Assembly (NCBI GenBank): GCA_946480925.1
Contig: CAMLLU010000037.1
Coordinates: forward strand, 1-52,952
Reading direction: 5' to 3'
Origin: an uncultured Rivibacter sp.
GTDB lineage: Bacteria; Pseudomonadota; Gammaproteobacteria; Burkholderiales; Burkholderiaceae
Length of the DNA stretch: 52,952 nt
This document shows, piece by piece, positions 9,483 to 18,012 of this stretch (positions are counted from its first letter, which is position 1; each line of letters starts with the position of its first letter). Made by a program: the position numbers and the translations under genes. The notes below the pieces were generated by a model. That model made no database searches, was not told the DNA's origin, and was given only the letters and a program-made list of their open reading frames with translations.

Positions 9483-11303
9483 TCAGCCCTTTTGCACCTT
9501 ACCGACCCAGCGGTCGATCTTGGCTTCCAGCACGGCCAGCGGCATGGAGCCACTGGTCAGCACCTGGTCGTGGAAGTCCGACAGTGAAAAGCGCGGCCCC
9601 AGCGCTGCCTTTGCGCGGTCACGCAGTTCTTCGATCTTGATGCGGCCGATGGCGTAGCCCAGCGCCTGGCCGGGCCACACCATGTAGCGCTCGATCTGCA
9701 CGCGGCTGTCGCGCTCGGTGAAGCCGGTCTGTTCCTGGAAGTAGGCAATGGCCTGCTCGCGTGACCAGCCCTTGGCGTGCATGCCGGTGTCCACCACCAG
9801 CCGCACCGCACGCATCATGGCCATGCCGAGGTGGCCCAGGTGCGAGTTCGGGTCGTCGTACAGGCCCAGGCCGTAGCCCAGCGTTTCGGCATACAGCCCC
9901 CAGCCTTCGCCGAACGCGTTGTAGAAGTAGAAGCGCTGCAGTTTGGTGACCGGCAGCTCCTGCGCCAGCGCGATCTGGAAGTGATGCCCCGGCTGGCCTT
10001 CATGCAGGAAGAGCGAGGCCATGCGCGGCGTGGCATAGGCGACGGGGTCGGTGATCACCGCGAAGTAGATGCCGGGGCGCGAGCCGTCGAGCGATGGTTG
10101 GGCATAGTGGTCGCTGGCGGTGTTGCGCGTGAGCTCGGGCTCGGGGCGAATTTCCAGCGGCGCCTTGGGCACGCGACCGAACAGCTGCGGCAGCTTCGCC
10201 GAGATGCTGCGGTTGAGCTCGGCGTAGGCATCGAGTACCTGCTGCTCCGTCTTGAACGGGTAGATCTCGGGCCGCTTCGCGTGCCAGACCAGAAAGTCGG
10301 CCACGCTGCCTTCGAAGCCATATTGCGCCTGCACCTCGGCCATCTTGCCGCGCAGCCGCTGCACCTCGCGCAGGCCCAGCTGGTGGATCTCTTCGGCGCC
10401 CATCGTGGTGCTGGTGTGCGTGCGCACGTATTGCTCGTACCACGCCTGGCCGCCGGGCAGCGCCGACCAGCCTGCGCTTGCGCGGCTGCGCGGCAGCACC
10501 TCTTGTTCCACCACGTCGGCCAGGCGCTTGAGCGCCGGGTTGAGCCGCTGCTCGATCACGCGCAGGTACTCGGCGGCCAGCCGGTTGCGGTCGGCAGCGG
10601 CAAAGCGTTCCGGCATCGTGACGATGGGTGCGTAGTACGGGCTCCTGTCGGTTGTGGCAGGCACCAGGTTGCGCAGCATCGGCAGCATGCGCTCGACGAT
10701 GGCGCGCGGGTGCACGATGCCGCGCTTCACGCCTTCGCGCAGGTTGGTGACGGCCTGGTCGCACCACGCGGGCAATGCGCGCAGGCGCGAGAGGTGCTGC
10801 TCGTAGTGCGCCACGCTGGCGAACATCGACAAACCGCTTTCCGCGGCCGTGGCCATCTCGAAGGGCGGCTTGCCCGGGGTCTGGTCGAGCGGCAGCAGGT
10901 GTTCGGGGTATTGCAGCTGCGCCAGCTCGTCTTCAGCGTGATAGGCCAGCACGTCGTAGGCGATGAGGTCTGCTTCGCCGAGCGCCTTGCGGTCGATGCG
11001 GCGCAGCTCGGCCAGCGTCTTGCGGTACAGCGCGGCGCGGCGCCCGCGGTGCACCGGCGAGATGTCGATGGGCAGGCTCGAAGCCTGGGCCGGCGTGGCG
11101 CTGCCCAGCTGGCTCGCCCAGAACGGGTCGGCATCGAGCAGTGCCGCGAAGTAGCGGTCGGCCAGCGAGGCCAGGCGCTGTGAGGCTGCCGATTGCGGCG
11201 GGCTCGCGTTGGTGGTGGCTGCCGCCCATGCGGGTGCAGCAAATGGGGTGGCGCAGGCTGCGAGCAGCAGCTTGCGACGGGCCGGGATCACCGGTGCGTC
11301 CAT
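9483..11303 (-). CDS. DUF885 family protein, probable secreted metallopeptidase
   Basis: 606 residues from ATG 11303, preceded by AGGAGA. The N-terminus ARRKLLLAACATPFAAPAWAA is a signal peptide with an Arg pair; a longer frame upstream lacks family similarity. The mature part is the DUF885 helical protein. The putative metal site is LHEGQPGHHFQ near residue 445, with downstream NAFGEGWGLYAE supplying a further Glu. Peptidase activity is inferred from this zinc-binding arrangement; the substrate is unknown. The preceding PhoD gene is on the same strand 127 bases upstream; nothing else links their functions. Confidence 0.85.
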   Translation of the reverse strand: MDAPVIPARRKLLLAACATPFAAPAWAAATTNASPPQSAASQRLASLADRYFAALLDADPFWASQLGSATPAQASSLPIDISPVHRGRRAALYRKTLAELRRIDRKALGEADLIAYDVLAYHAEDELAQLQYPEHLLPLDQTPGKPPFEMATAAESGLSMFASVAHYEQHLSRLRALPAWCDQAVTNLREGVKRGIVHPRAIVERMLPMLRNLVPATTDRSPYYAPIVTMPERFAAADRNRLAAEYLRVIEQRLNPALKRLADVVEQEVLPRSRASAGWSALPGGQAWYEQYVRTHTSTTMGAEEIHQLGLREVQRLRGKMAEVQAQYGFEGSVADFLVWHAKRPEIYPFKTEQQVLDAYAELNRSISAKLPQLFGRVPKAPLEIRPEPELTRNTASDHYAQPSLDGSRPGIYFAVITDPVAYATPRMASLFLHEGQPGHHFQIALAQELPVTKLQRFYFYNAFGEGWGLYAETLGYGLGLYDDPNSHLGHLGMAMMRAVRLVVDTGMHAKGWSREQAIAYFQEQTGFTERDSRVQIERYMVWPGQALGYAIGRIKIEELRDRAKAALGPRFSLSDFHDQVLTSGSMPLAVLEAKIDRWVGKVQKG

Positions 11304-11430
11304 GCGGTCTCCTCTGTCCTTGTGGGCTTGGAAGGCGCGCATCGTCGCATGCTTTGCCAAGCCGCGCAGGGCAGGGGCCGCGTGGCCGCTGACAGCTGCT
11401 GGCGTCACGCCGCCTGCGTGCGGCCTTGCG

Positions 11431-13125
11431 TTACACCGCTTCGATGCGGCGCTGCCCCGCGCCCGGGCGCACCCTGAGGACCGGGTCGCTGGCCACCGTG
11501 AAGCCGTGGCTCTCGATGGTGCTCACGTAGCGCCATTCGGCGCGCACGTCGGCCGATGTGGCTGTGACCACCATGTAGCCGCGGCGATGCGTGTCGCAGT
11601 ACTGCAGCGGCCCGATCAGCTGCGTGAGGCCTGCGGCGAGTTGTGCCGGATCCTGGCCAACGAGGATCTCTTCCAGCCCCGGCGAGGTGACCCCCGGCGT
11701 GGCGAACTCCACGCCGATCTGGTTGCCTTGCGCGTCCTGCAGGTCGTTGGCCCAGGCGTTGTGCGTGTCGCCGGCCAGTACCACGAGGTTCTTGTCCATC
11801 GCGCGTGCCATGCCGAGCACCGTTTCACGCGCGGCGGCATAGCCGTCCCAGGCATCGAGGTTGTAGGGAATGGAAGGCTGGGCCAGGATGGCCTGCTCCT
11901 GCGGCGTGAGCGAGCCGGGGTTGGTCTGCGCACGCGTGGCGATGTCGGCGTATTGCGCCACGCTCACCTGCTGCAGCACGATGGGCGCCGGGATCAACAT
12001 GCGGCCCATCAGCACCTGCTGGCCCAGCACCTGCCAGGTGGCGGTGGAGGCCTGCAACTGGCCTTGCAGCCAGGCGGTCTGCTCGCTGCCCAGCAACTGG
12101 CGATCGGCCGCCGTCACGTCGGCGGTGAAGCGCGTCGCGTCGAAGCCGTTGGCCGTCACGTAGCTCGTGATGTCGAGCTGCAGGTCTCGACTGATGAGGC
12201 GCGTGTCGAGCATGTGCAGCGCGAGCAGCGAGCCGAACTCGAACGAGCGGTAGATGCGATCGGGCTGTGCCGCATCGGGCAATCGCGTGGGCATCCACTC
12301 GTGATAGGCCTGCAGTGCCGCTGCCTTGCGCGCCGCGAAGCTGCCTTCGGTGCCCTCGGTGTGGTTCTCGGCGCCGTTGCGCCAGGCGTCGTTGGCGATC
12401 TCATGGTCGTCCCACACCGCGATCATCGGCACGGCGGCGTGCAGCGCTTGCAGATCGGCGTCGCTCTTGTATTGCGCGTGGCGCCTGCGGTAGTCGGCCA
12501 GCGCAACGGTTTCGGTGGCGGGCACGCTCACGCGGCCGAGCGCGGCTGCATCTTCCGAGGCGTAGCCGTCCTTGGGATATTCGTAGATGTAGTCGCCCAG
12601 GTGCACCGCCGCGTCCACGTCGGCCAGTTGCGCCGCGTCGGCATAGGCGTTGAAGTAGCCCTTGGGGTAGTTGGCACAGGAGAACACAGCGAGCTTCACC
12701 TGCGACACGGTGCCCGCCGGCAGCGTGCGCGTGCGGCCGACCGGCGAATGCGCGTCGACGCCATAGGTGAAGCGGTAGAAGTAACGCGTGCCTGGCTGCA
12801 GCCCAGTGGCATCGACCTTCACCGTGTAGTCGCGCTCGATGTTCGTGCCCGTGGCGCCCTGCGCCACCAGGTTGGCGAAGGCAGCGTCGGTGGCCACCTG
12901 CCAGCGCAGTTGCAGCGCCTCGTCGCGTGATGGCGTGGCGCGGGTCCACAGGATCACGCGGTCGGACTGCGGGTCGCCGCTGGCCACGCCGTGCGTGAAG
13001 GTGACCGAGGTGCCGTCGTCACCGCCGCCGCAGGCGGTGAGGGCGGTGCTGCCCACGGCCACCGTGCCGGCAGCCAGGGTGCGAATGAAGTCTCGACGGT
13101 TGGGGGCGGGGGCGCGTCGTGCCAT
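11431..13125 (-). CDS. phoD: PhoD-type alkaline phosphatase, Tat-exported lipoprotein
   Basis: 564 residues. The N-terminus has a twin-arginine motif (NRRDFIRTLAAG) followed by a lipobox-like LTAC/GGG, suggesting Tat export and lipid anchoring. A PhoD N-terminal Fn3-like domain (TFTHGVASGDPQSDRVILWTR) is followed by the metallophosphatase core: FSCANYPKGYFNAY, VHLGDYIYEY, AVWDDHEIANDAW, LDTRLISR, VVLAGDTHNAWAN. These supply the metal-binding Asp, Asn and His residues. It hydrolyses phosphomonoesters or diesters in the periplasm. No Pho box was recognised. ATG 13125 is chosen because it places the Arg pair about 10 residues in. Confidence 0.93.
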   Translation of the reverse strand: MARRAPAPNRRDFIRTLAAGTVAVGSTALTACGGGDDGTSVTFTHGVASGDPQSDRVILWTRATPSRDEALQLRWQVATDAAFANLVAQGATGTNIERDYTVKVDATGLQPGTRYFYRFTYGVDAHSPVGRTRTLPAGTVSQVKLAVFSCANYPKGYFNAYADAAQLADVDAAVHLGDYIYEYPKDGYASEDAAALGRVSVPATETVALADYRRRHAQYKSDADLQALHAAVPMIAVWDDHEIANDAWRNGAENHTEGTEGSFAARKAAALQAYHEWMPTRLPDAAQPDRIYRSFEFGSLLALHMLDTRLISRDLQLDITSYVTANGFDATRFTADVTAADRQLLGSEQTAWLQGQLQASTATWQVLGQQVLMGRMLIPAPIVLQQVSVAQYADIATRAQTNPGSLTPQEQAILAQPSIPYNLDAWDGYAAARETVLGMARAMDKNLVVLAGDTHNAWANDLQDAQGNQIGVEFATPGVTSPGLEEILVGQDPAQLAAGLTQLIGPLQYCDTHRRGYMVVTATSADVRAEWRYVSTIESHGFTVASDPVLRVRPGAGQRRIEAV

Positions 13126-13232
13126 GTGCTTCAGGGCCTTTCTTCGTTGTGGGGCGCTTGCGTGGGGCAAGCAGCAGGCCCGGCGACCCTATAAGCGGAG
13201 CGTGAAGCTGGCGTGACGGTGCAGGCGGTGAC

Positions 13233-13616
13233 CTATTGGCGCTCGATCAGTTCGATCTTGTAGCCGTCGGGGTCGGTGACGAAGGCGATCACCGTGGTGC
13301 CGCCTTTCACCGGGCCCGGCTCGCGGGTGACGGCACCGCCGCCGGCGCGGATCTTCTCGCACGCGGCGTATACGTCGGGCACGCCGATGGCGATGTGGCC
13401 ATAGGCCGTGCCGAGATCGTATTTCTCGACGCCGTAGTTGTAGGTGAGCTCGATCTCGGCATGTTCGGGGTTGTTGCCGTAGCCCACGAAGGCGAGCGAA
13501 TACTGCTGCTCGGGCCGGTCGGTGGTGCGCAGCAGCTGCATGCCGATGACCTTCGTGTAGAAGTCGATCGAGCGTTGCAGGTTGCCGACGCGCAGCATGG
13601 TGTGAAGAAGTCTCAT
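13233..13616 (-). CDS. gloA: Lactoylglutathione lyase (glyoxalase I)
   Basis: Converts the hemithioacetal of methylglyoxal and glutathione to S-lactoylglutathione. 127 residues, the normal bacterial length. All four metal ligands are visible: His5 in MRLLHTML, Glu in HAEIELTYN, His in AYGHIAIGV and Glu in [27 protein letters not shown] and VTDPDGYK are typical. ATG 13616 overlaps the stop of the upstream thioesterase gene by four bases, so the two are translationally coupled. A much longer frame runs upstream but is only the antisense of the MarR/MFS genes. Confidence 0.96.
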   Translation of the reverse strand: MRLLHTMLRVGNLQRSIDFYTKVIGMQLLRTTDRPEQQYSLAFVGYGNNPEHAEIELTYNYGVEKYDLGTAYGHIAIGVPDVYAACEKIRAGGGAVTREPGPVKGGTTVIAFVTDPDGYKIELIERQ

Positions 13617-14164
13617 GGTCGTGGGGGTTGGAGGTCGGAAATGAGGCAGGTCGTGCTCGCGTGAGCGTACAGCTTTCCGTCCACGCCCGTGAGCCTGCCC
13701 TCCGCCGTGGCGACGCGCCCGCCCACGTGAACCACGTAGCCCTCGGCCCGCACCAGCGGCACGCGATCGGTCAGTGCGCGCACGAGGTTCACCTTCAGCT
13801 CCAGCGTCGTGTAGGCCTTGCCGGCCGGTAGCGTGGTGTGCACCGCGCAGCCCACGGCGGAGTCGAGCAGCGTGGCATACCAGCCGCCGTGCACGGTGCC
13901 CATCGGGTTGTAGTGCCGTTTCAGCGGCCGCCCTTGAAAGACCGCGCGGCCCGGCTCCACGCGCAGCAGCGTGAAGTCCAGCGTCTCGCCGATCGGTGGC
14001 ATCGGGATCTCGCCATTGAACATGGCGTCGAACAGCGCCATGCCGGTGCGGCCCATCACCTGGTCGGGCCGGGCGATGCCGGTGCCTTGCATCAGCCTGG
14101 CGCGCATCGCGGCTTCTTCGGCTTCCCACTGGGCTTGCAGTTCGTTTGGCAGTGCATGCATCAC
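13613..14164 (-). CDS. PaaI-type hotdog thioesterase
   Basis: 183 residues. The hotdog-fold core has the acyl-CoA thioesterase motif [21 protein letters not shown], with the catalytic acidic residue of LLDSA, and [11 protein letters not shown] downstream. This matches the uncharacterised thioesterase (PaaI/YbgC-like) family; the acyl-CoA substrate is unknown. The start is GTG 14164 or ATG 14161; AGGAG lies 6 or 9 bases upstream. Coupled to gloA by an ATGA overlap and divergent from the MarR gene across a 52-base region, so MarR regulation is likely. Confidence 0.85.
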   Translation of the reverse strand: MMHALPNELQAQWEAEEAAMRARLMQGTGIARPDQVMGRTGMALFDAMFNGEIPMPPIGETLDFTLLRVEPGRAVFQGRPLKRHYNPMGTVHGGWYATLLDSAVGCAVHTTLPAGKAYTTLELKVNLVRALTDRVPLVRAEGYVVHVGGRVATAEGRLTGVDGKLYAHASTTCLISDLQPPRP

Positions 14165-14181
14165 GGCGGTCTCCTAAATAC

Positions 14182-14216
14182 TTGCATATGCAATTGATGC
14201 ATCTACAATAGTTTGC
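14182..14216 (+). promoter_or_regulatory. Promoter and candidate MarR operator; marR transcript probably leaderless
   Basis: TTGCAT (14182-14187) and TACAAT (14204-14209), 16 bases apart, form a good sigma-70-like promoter. The marR ATG is at 14217, seven bases after the -10 hexamer, so transcription would begin at or next to the start codon. The palindrome TTGCATATGCAA (14182-14193) and the nearby TGATGCATC overlap the promoter and are candidate MarR binding sites that could also control the divergent thioesterase-gloA pair. Confidence 0.65.
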
Positions 14217-14675
14217 ATGGAAGCCACCGTCAAGCCCCAGGGCTGCACCAACCTCAAGCTTCGGCAGCTCAGCCGCCGCGTCACGCAGCTCTACGACCGC
14301 GAGGTGGGTGTCACGGGCCTGAAGAACACGCAGTACTCGCTGCTGTCGCACGTGGTGTTGCTGGGGCCGATCCAGCCTTCGGCATTGGCCGCGCGCATGA
14401 AGCTCGATGCCTCCACGCTCACGCGCAACATGCAGCCGCTCATCGCGCAGGGCTGGATCCGCCTCGAGCCCGGCGTCGATGCGCGCAGCCGCCTGCTGGT
14501 GGCCACCGAAGAGGGCAAGGCGCTGCGCGCCGAAGCGCAACGTGCCTGGAAGCGCGCGCAGCTGTCGCTCAACGAACGGCTCACGCCGCAGCGCGTGGCC
14601 AAGCTCCATGCGCTCATCGACGAGTGCATGGCCTTGCTGGAAGACGAGTCCGACGAAGGAGCCGGTGATGAATGA
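14217..14675 (+). CDS. MarR-family transcriptional regulator
   Basis: 152 residues. The winged helix-turn-helix runs from about residue 40: [20 protein letters not shown], then [20 protein letters not shown] as the recognition region, and the wing [20 protein letters not shown]. The ligand is unknown. It overlaps the downstream MFS gene by eight bases and is divergent from the thioesterase-gloA pair, so it probably controls both (inference). The predicted -10 hexamer is so close to the ATG that the mRNA is probably leaderless, consistent with the absence of a Shine-Dalgarno sequence. Confidence 0.92.
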   Translation: MEATVKPQGCTNLKLRQLSRRVTQLYDREVGVTGLKNTQYSLLSHVVLLGPIQPSALAARMKLDASTLTRNMQPLIAQGWIRLEPGVDARSRLLVATEEGKALRAEAQRAWKRAQLSLNERLTPQRVAKLHALIDECMALLEDESDEGAGDE

Positions 14676-15894
14676 AACCCGACGGGCCGCCATGCCCGTG
14701 GCCCTGGTGCTGCTGGCCGCTGCCGCCACGTTTGCATTGACCATGGGCGCGCGCCAGTCGATGGGCCTGTTCCTGCCGTCGTTGAACACGGCCACGGGCC
14801 TCGGCATCGCGAGCATCAGCCTCGCATTCGCGTTCGGGCAGTTGTGGTGGGGCCTCACGCAGCCGGTGGCCGGTATCGTGGCCGACCGTTTCGGCGCGGG
14901 GCGCGTGCTGATCGTCGGCGTGTTGCTGGTTGCGCTGGGCACGGCGCTCACGCCCTTCATGAACACGACCGCGGGGCTGGTGTTCGCCATCGGCGTACTC
15001 GCGGCCGGCGGGGCAGGGCTGGCCGGGCCTTCGGTGTTGATGGCCGCGACTGCGCGGCTCATTCCGCCAGCCCAACGCGGCATGGCCACCGGCATCGTCA
15101 ACGCGGGCGGCTCCTTCGGGCAGTTTGTGTTTGCGCCCATCGCGCAGGCCATCATGACGGCAGCTGGCTGGGTGGCCGCGCTGCAGAGCCTGGCGGCCAT
15201 CACGTTGCTGGCGTTGCCGGCGGCTTGGGTGTTGCGCGGGCATTCGGTGGCGCAGCCGGCCGGCGCCGGGCACGGCACGCAGCACATGACCACGCGCGAA
15301 GCGGTCCGCCACGCGCTGGGCGATCCGAGCTACCGGCTGTTGTGCGCGGGCTTTTTCGTCTGCGGCTTCCACGTGGCCTTCATCGCCACGCACCTGCCGG
15401 GCGTGGTGGCGCAATGCGGGCTGCCGTCTGAAGTGGGCGCATGGTCGCTCGCCGTGATCGGCCTCTTCAATATCGCGGGCAGCTTTGCGATGGGCTGGGC
15501 CGTGGGCCGCTGGCGCATGAAGTCGCTGCTGTCGCTGGTGTACGCGGCGCGCGCGGTGGCGGTGCTGGTGTTCGTGCTGTCACCCAAGACGCCGGCGGTG
15601 ATGCTGGTGTTCGCCGCGGTGATCGGCCTCACCTATCTTTCGACTGTGCCGCCCACCGCCGGGCTGGTGGCCAAGTTCTTCGGCACCACCCACATGGCCA
15701 CGCTGTTCGGCGTGGTGATGCTCACGCACCAGATCGGCGGCTTCCTCGGTGCGTGGCTGGGCGGCAAGGCCTTCGAATGGACGGGCGGCTACGACTGGAT
15801 GTGGTACGCCGACATCCTGCTCGCGGTGGCAGCGGCGCTGCTGCACTTGCCGATCCGCGAGGCGCAGCTCAGGCCGGCGGTGCAGCCGGCTTGA
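14668..15894 (+). CDS. MFS transporter
   Basis: 408 residues with about 12 hydrophobic segments. The loop between helices 2 and 3, [16 protein letters not shown], is the MFS signature, and [20 protein letters not shown] resembles motif C of the family. The second half repeats the pattern ([19 protein letters not shown]). Its resemblance is to the Burkholderiales MFS proteins commonly found beside a MarR gene; the substrate is unknown. ATG 14668 overlaps marR by eight bases; GAAGGAG lies upstream. The stop is six bases from the stop of the convergent SDR gene. Confidence 0.9.
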   Translation: MNETRRAAMPVALVLLAAAATFALTMGARQSMGLFLPSLNTATGLGIASISLAFAFGQLWWGLTQPVAGIVADRFGAGRVLIVGVLLVALGTALTPFMNTTAGLVFAIGVLAAGGAGLAGPSVLMAATARLIPPAQRGMATGIVNAGGSFGQFVFAPIAQAIMTAAGWVAALQSLAAITLLALPAAWVLRGHSVAQPAGAGHGTQHMTTREAVRHALGDPSYRLLCAGFFVCGFHVAFIATHLPGVVAQCGLPSEVGAWSLAVIGLFNIAGSFAMGWAVGRWRMKSLLSLVYAARAVAVLVFVLSPKTPAVMLVFAAVIGLTYLSTVPPTAGLVAKFFGTTHMATLFGVVMLTHQIGGFLGAWLGGKAFEWTGGYDWMWYADILLAVAAALLHLPIREAQLRPAVQPA

Positions 15895-15900
15895 AGATGT

Positions 15901-16686
15901 CTACACCGGCACGGTGTAGTTCAGGCTCAGGCGCCCGCCGTCGGCATAGACGATCTGCCCCGTCATGTAGCTCGAGGCATCGCTGGCCAGGAAGGCCACC
16001 ACGTCGGCGATCTCGGCCGGCTCGCCCAGCCGCTTCATCGGCGTGCGGCCCATGATGCGCTGGCGAGACTCGTCGCTGGTGAGCACGGCCTTGGCAGCCA
16101 GCTCGGTGGCGATGGTGCCCGGCGCCACGGCATTGACGCGGATGCCGCGGTCCACCAGCGCCAGCGACATCACGCGCGTGAGCTGGTTGATGCCGCCCTT
16201 GCTCGCGTTGTAGCTGGCGATGCTCGGAATGGCCATCAGGCCGTTGACCGAACTCATGTTGACGATGGCGCCGCTGCCTTGCCTGGCCATCTCGCGCGCA
16301 CAAGCCTGGCCGACGAGAAAGGCGCCCTTCAGGTTCACGTCGATCACCGCGTCCCAGTCGGCCTCGGTGATCTCGAGGAAATCTGCCGCCTTGAAGATGC
16401 CCGCGTTGTTGACGAGCACGTCGATGCGGCCGAAGGCCTTGAGCGTGGCGGCCACCGCGGCATCGACTTCTGCCTTGCGCGAGACGTCGCAATGCACGTA
16501 GACGGCCTTCTTGCCTTGTGCGGTGAGTTGCCCGGCGAGCGCCTGGCCGCGCGCATCGTCCACGTCCCACAGCGCGACCGGCGCGCCTTCGCGGGCGAAA
16601 CGTTCGACACATGCGGCACCGATGCCCTGGGCCGCCCCCGTCACCACGCAGACCTTGCCGGCCAGCGCGAAATTCACTGCATTCAT
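15901..16686 (-). CDS. SDR-family oxidoreductase
   Basis: 261 residues, classical short-chain dehydrogenase. TGAAQGIG binds the dinucleotide, an acidic residue in LWDVDD suggests NAD preference, NNAG stabilises the central strand, and the catalytic Ser-Tyr-Lys lie in NMSSVNG and SYNASKGG. ADGG near the C-terminus is typical. The substrate is unknown; it is probably an alcohol, sugar or hydroxyacyl compound. ATG 16686 has GGAGG seven bases upstream; a start seven codons earlier is possible but has no such site. A minus-strand terminator-like hairpin separates it from the upstream hydrolase gene. Confidence 0.9.
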   Translation of the reverse strand: MNAVNFALAGKVCVVTGAAQGIGAACVERFAREGAPVALWDVDDARGQALAGQLTAQGKKAVYVHCDVSRKAEVDAAVAATLKAFGRIDVLVNNAGIFKAADFLEITEADWDAVIDVNLKGAFLVGQACAREMARQGSGAIVNMSSVNGLMAIPSIASYNASKGGINQLTRVMSLALVDRGIRVNAVAPGTIATELAAKAVLTSDESRQRIMGRTPMKRLGEPAEIADVVAFLASDASSYMTGQIVYADGGRLSLNYTVPV

Positions 16687-16709
16687 GTAGAAGCCTCCAT
16701 CGACCATGA

Positions 16710-16734
16710 AAGAAGCCCGCCTCGTGAGCGGGCT
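16710..16734 (-). terminator. Probable terminator of the MBL-fold hydrolase gene
   Basis: On the minus strand, AGCCCGC / GCGGGCT (16714-16734), with a seven-base loop, is followed by TCTTTC. It lies between the hydrolase stop at 16797 and the SDR start, so it probably ends the hydrolase transcript. The T tract is weak. Confidence 0.55.
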
Positions 16735-16796
16735 CGTGTCGTCTCAGTCTAGGGCCTGTTGACGCTACTGGGCGCCTCACGCTTGGGCCCTGGCCC

Positions 16797-17762
16797 TCAA
16801 CCCCTGCGTGCTTCGCGGTCCAGCCAGACCCCCAGCCCTTGCGCGTTGAGCTCGACGTCGGGTTCCAGCAGGTCGCTGTCGGCCCAAGGGCTGCTGCGGC
16901 GTCGCAGTTCGGCGGCGTACAGGCCGCGCAGCGCGCCTTTGAGCGCTTCGTGCCGGTCGCTGGCCGCTGCCAGCGGACGGGCCAGCTCCACCATCGCATC
17001 GACCTGCTCGAGCATCAGGCCGGCCAGCCGCGCCACCTCGGTTTCGCTGCCGCCAATGGCGCCGTAGTGCGTGACGTACATCCACAGCGGCTGCCGTTGC
17101 AGCATGCGACGCACCGATGCATGCAGCGCCTCGGGCTCGAACTGCACCGGCGTCGCGGCGGGCAGCATGTAGCGGCCACCGGGCGTGTCGAGCTCGGGGT
17201 ACGAGATGCCGAAGGTGTCGCCGGTGAACCAGCCGCGGCTGGTTTCGTCCCAGACGCAGTGGTGGTGCCGGGCATGGCCCGGCGTGTCGATGAAGTGCAG
17301 CGGCCGGCCGCCCAGCTCCAGCACCATGTCGTCCTGCGTTTCGAGCACACGCCCGGCCGCGATGGGCAGCACCTCGCCATACGTGCGGGCCACTTCCTCC
17401 ACGCCGTACACCGCGCGTGCACCGTCGAGCAGCTGGCTGGGGTCGACCATGTGGCGGGCGCCGCGCGGGTGCACCACCAGCTTTGCGTGCGGCAGGTGGC
17501 GCATCAACGCACCGGCGGCGCCGGCATGGTCGAGGTGCACGTGGGTCACGATCAGGTAGTCCACGTCGGCGGGCGCCAACCCTTGCGCCGTGAGCGCGCC
17601 CAGCAGCCTGGGCAGTGCATCGTTGGTGCCCGTGTCCACGTAAGCCGCGCGGCCTTTTTCGACGATGAGGTAGGCCGCATCGAAGCGCGGGCGCACGAAG
17701 CCGGTGTCGATGACCGTGATGCCGTGATCGAGGAACTCCAGATACTCAAGACCAAGACCCAT
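16797..17762 (-). CDS. Metallo-beta-lactamase-fold hydrolase
   Basis: 321 residues. The zinc-binding motif THVHLDHAG is near residue 73, with further ligands in DTPGHARHHH and WFTGDTFG and a late His in MYVTHYGAIGG. The domain is of the glyoxalase II-like/ flavorubredoxin-like branch that hydrolyses thioesters or lactones; the exact substrate is unknown. The C-terminal 80 residues are helical and extend beyond the core. ATG 17762 has AAGGAG seven bases upstream. A perfect 8-3-8 palindrome lies 17-35 bases before the start. Divergent from the RhlE-type helicase. Confidence 0.88.
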   Translation of the reverse strand: MGLGLEYLEFLDHGITVIDTGFVRPRFDAAYLIVEKGRAAYVDTGTNDALPRLLGALTAQGLAPADVDYLIVTHVHLDHAGAAGALMRHLPHAKLVVHPRGARHMVDPSQLLDGARAVYGVEEVARTYGEVLPIAAGRVLETQDDMVLELGGRPLHFIDTPGHARHHHCVWDETSRGWFTGDTFGISYPELDTPGGRYMLPAATPVQFEPEALHASVRRMLQRQPLWMYVTHYGAIGGSETEVARLAGLMLEQVDAMVELARPLAAASDRHEALKGALRGLYAAELRRRSSPWADSDLLEPDVELNAQGLGVWLDREARRG

Positions 17763-17778
17763 GCGTGCGCTCCTTCAC

Positions 17779-17797
17779 GGCCATTCTAGGAATGGCC
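17779..17797. promoter_or_regulatory. Perfect 8-3-8 palindrome upstream of the MBL-fold hydrolase
   Basis: GGCCATTC-TAG-GAATGGCC, a perfect 19-base inverted repeat 17 bases before the hydrolase ATG in the divergent region with the helicase gene. The length and spacing suit a dimeric regulator. No T tract follows on either strand, so it is not a terminator. The regulator is unknown. Confidence 0.45.
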
Positions 17798-17836
17798 CCT
17801 GGCGGGAAAACCCTAGGTGTGAGAGAATTCGCGCCG

Positions 17837-17871
17837 AACTCGCCCCTGCCAAACGGGGCGAGTTTCTTTTT
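17837..17871 (+). terminator. Terminator or attenuator in the leader of the helicase gene
   Basis: AACTCGCCCC / GGGGCGAGTT is a perfect 10-base stem (17837-17846 and 17855-17864) with an eight-base loop, followed by TTTCTTTTT. This is a canonical intrinsic terminator on the plus strand, but there is no plus-strand gene upstream of it in this divergent region. It therefore ends a short leader RNA or acts as an attenuator about 140 bases ahead of the helicase start. A second hairpin, GTTGGTC / GACCAAC (17943-17966), follows. Confidence 0.7.
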
Positions 17872-18012
17872 GCATCGTCACCAGTCCCGGCCTCGTGTTT
17901 CTCTTTTGATTCGAGAGCCATTGCACCCGTTGCAGTTCGTCTGTTGGTCGATGTGCTTTGACCAACCCCTGTGACGGACCGTGAGGCGCTACAAGCCCCG
18001 CGGCATTGCTGC

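Noticed and set aside
13617..15293. Extension of gloA upstream to 15293
   Set aside because: The extra 560 residues are the antisense of the MarR and MFS genes and low in complexity. ATG 13616 gives the exact glyoxalase I N-terminus with the His5 ligand.
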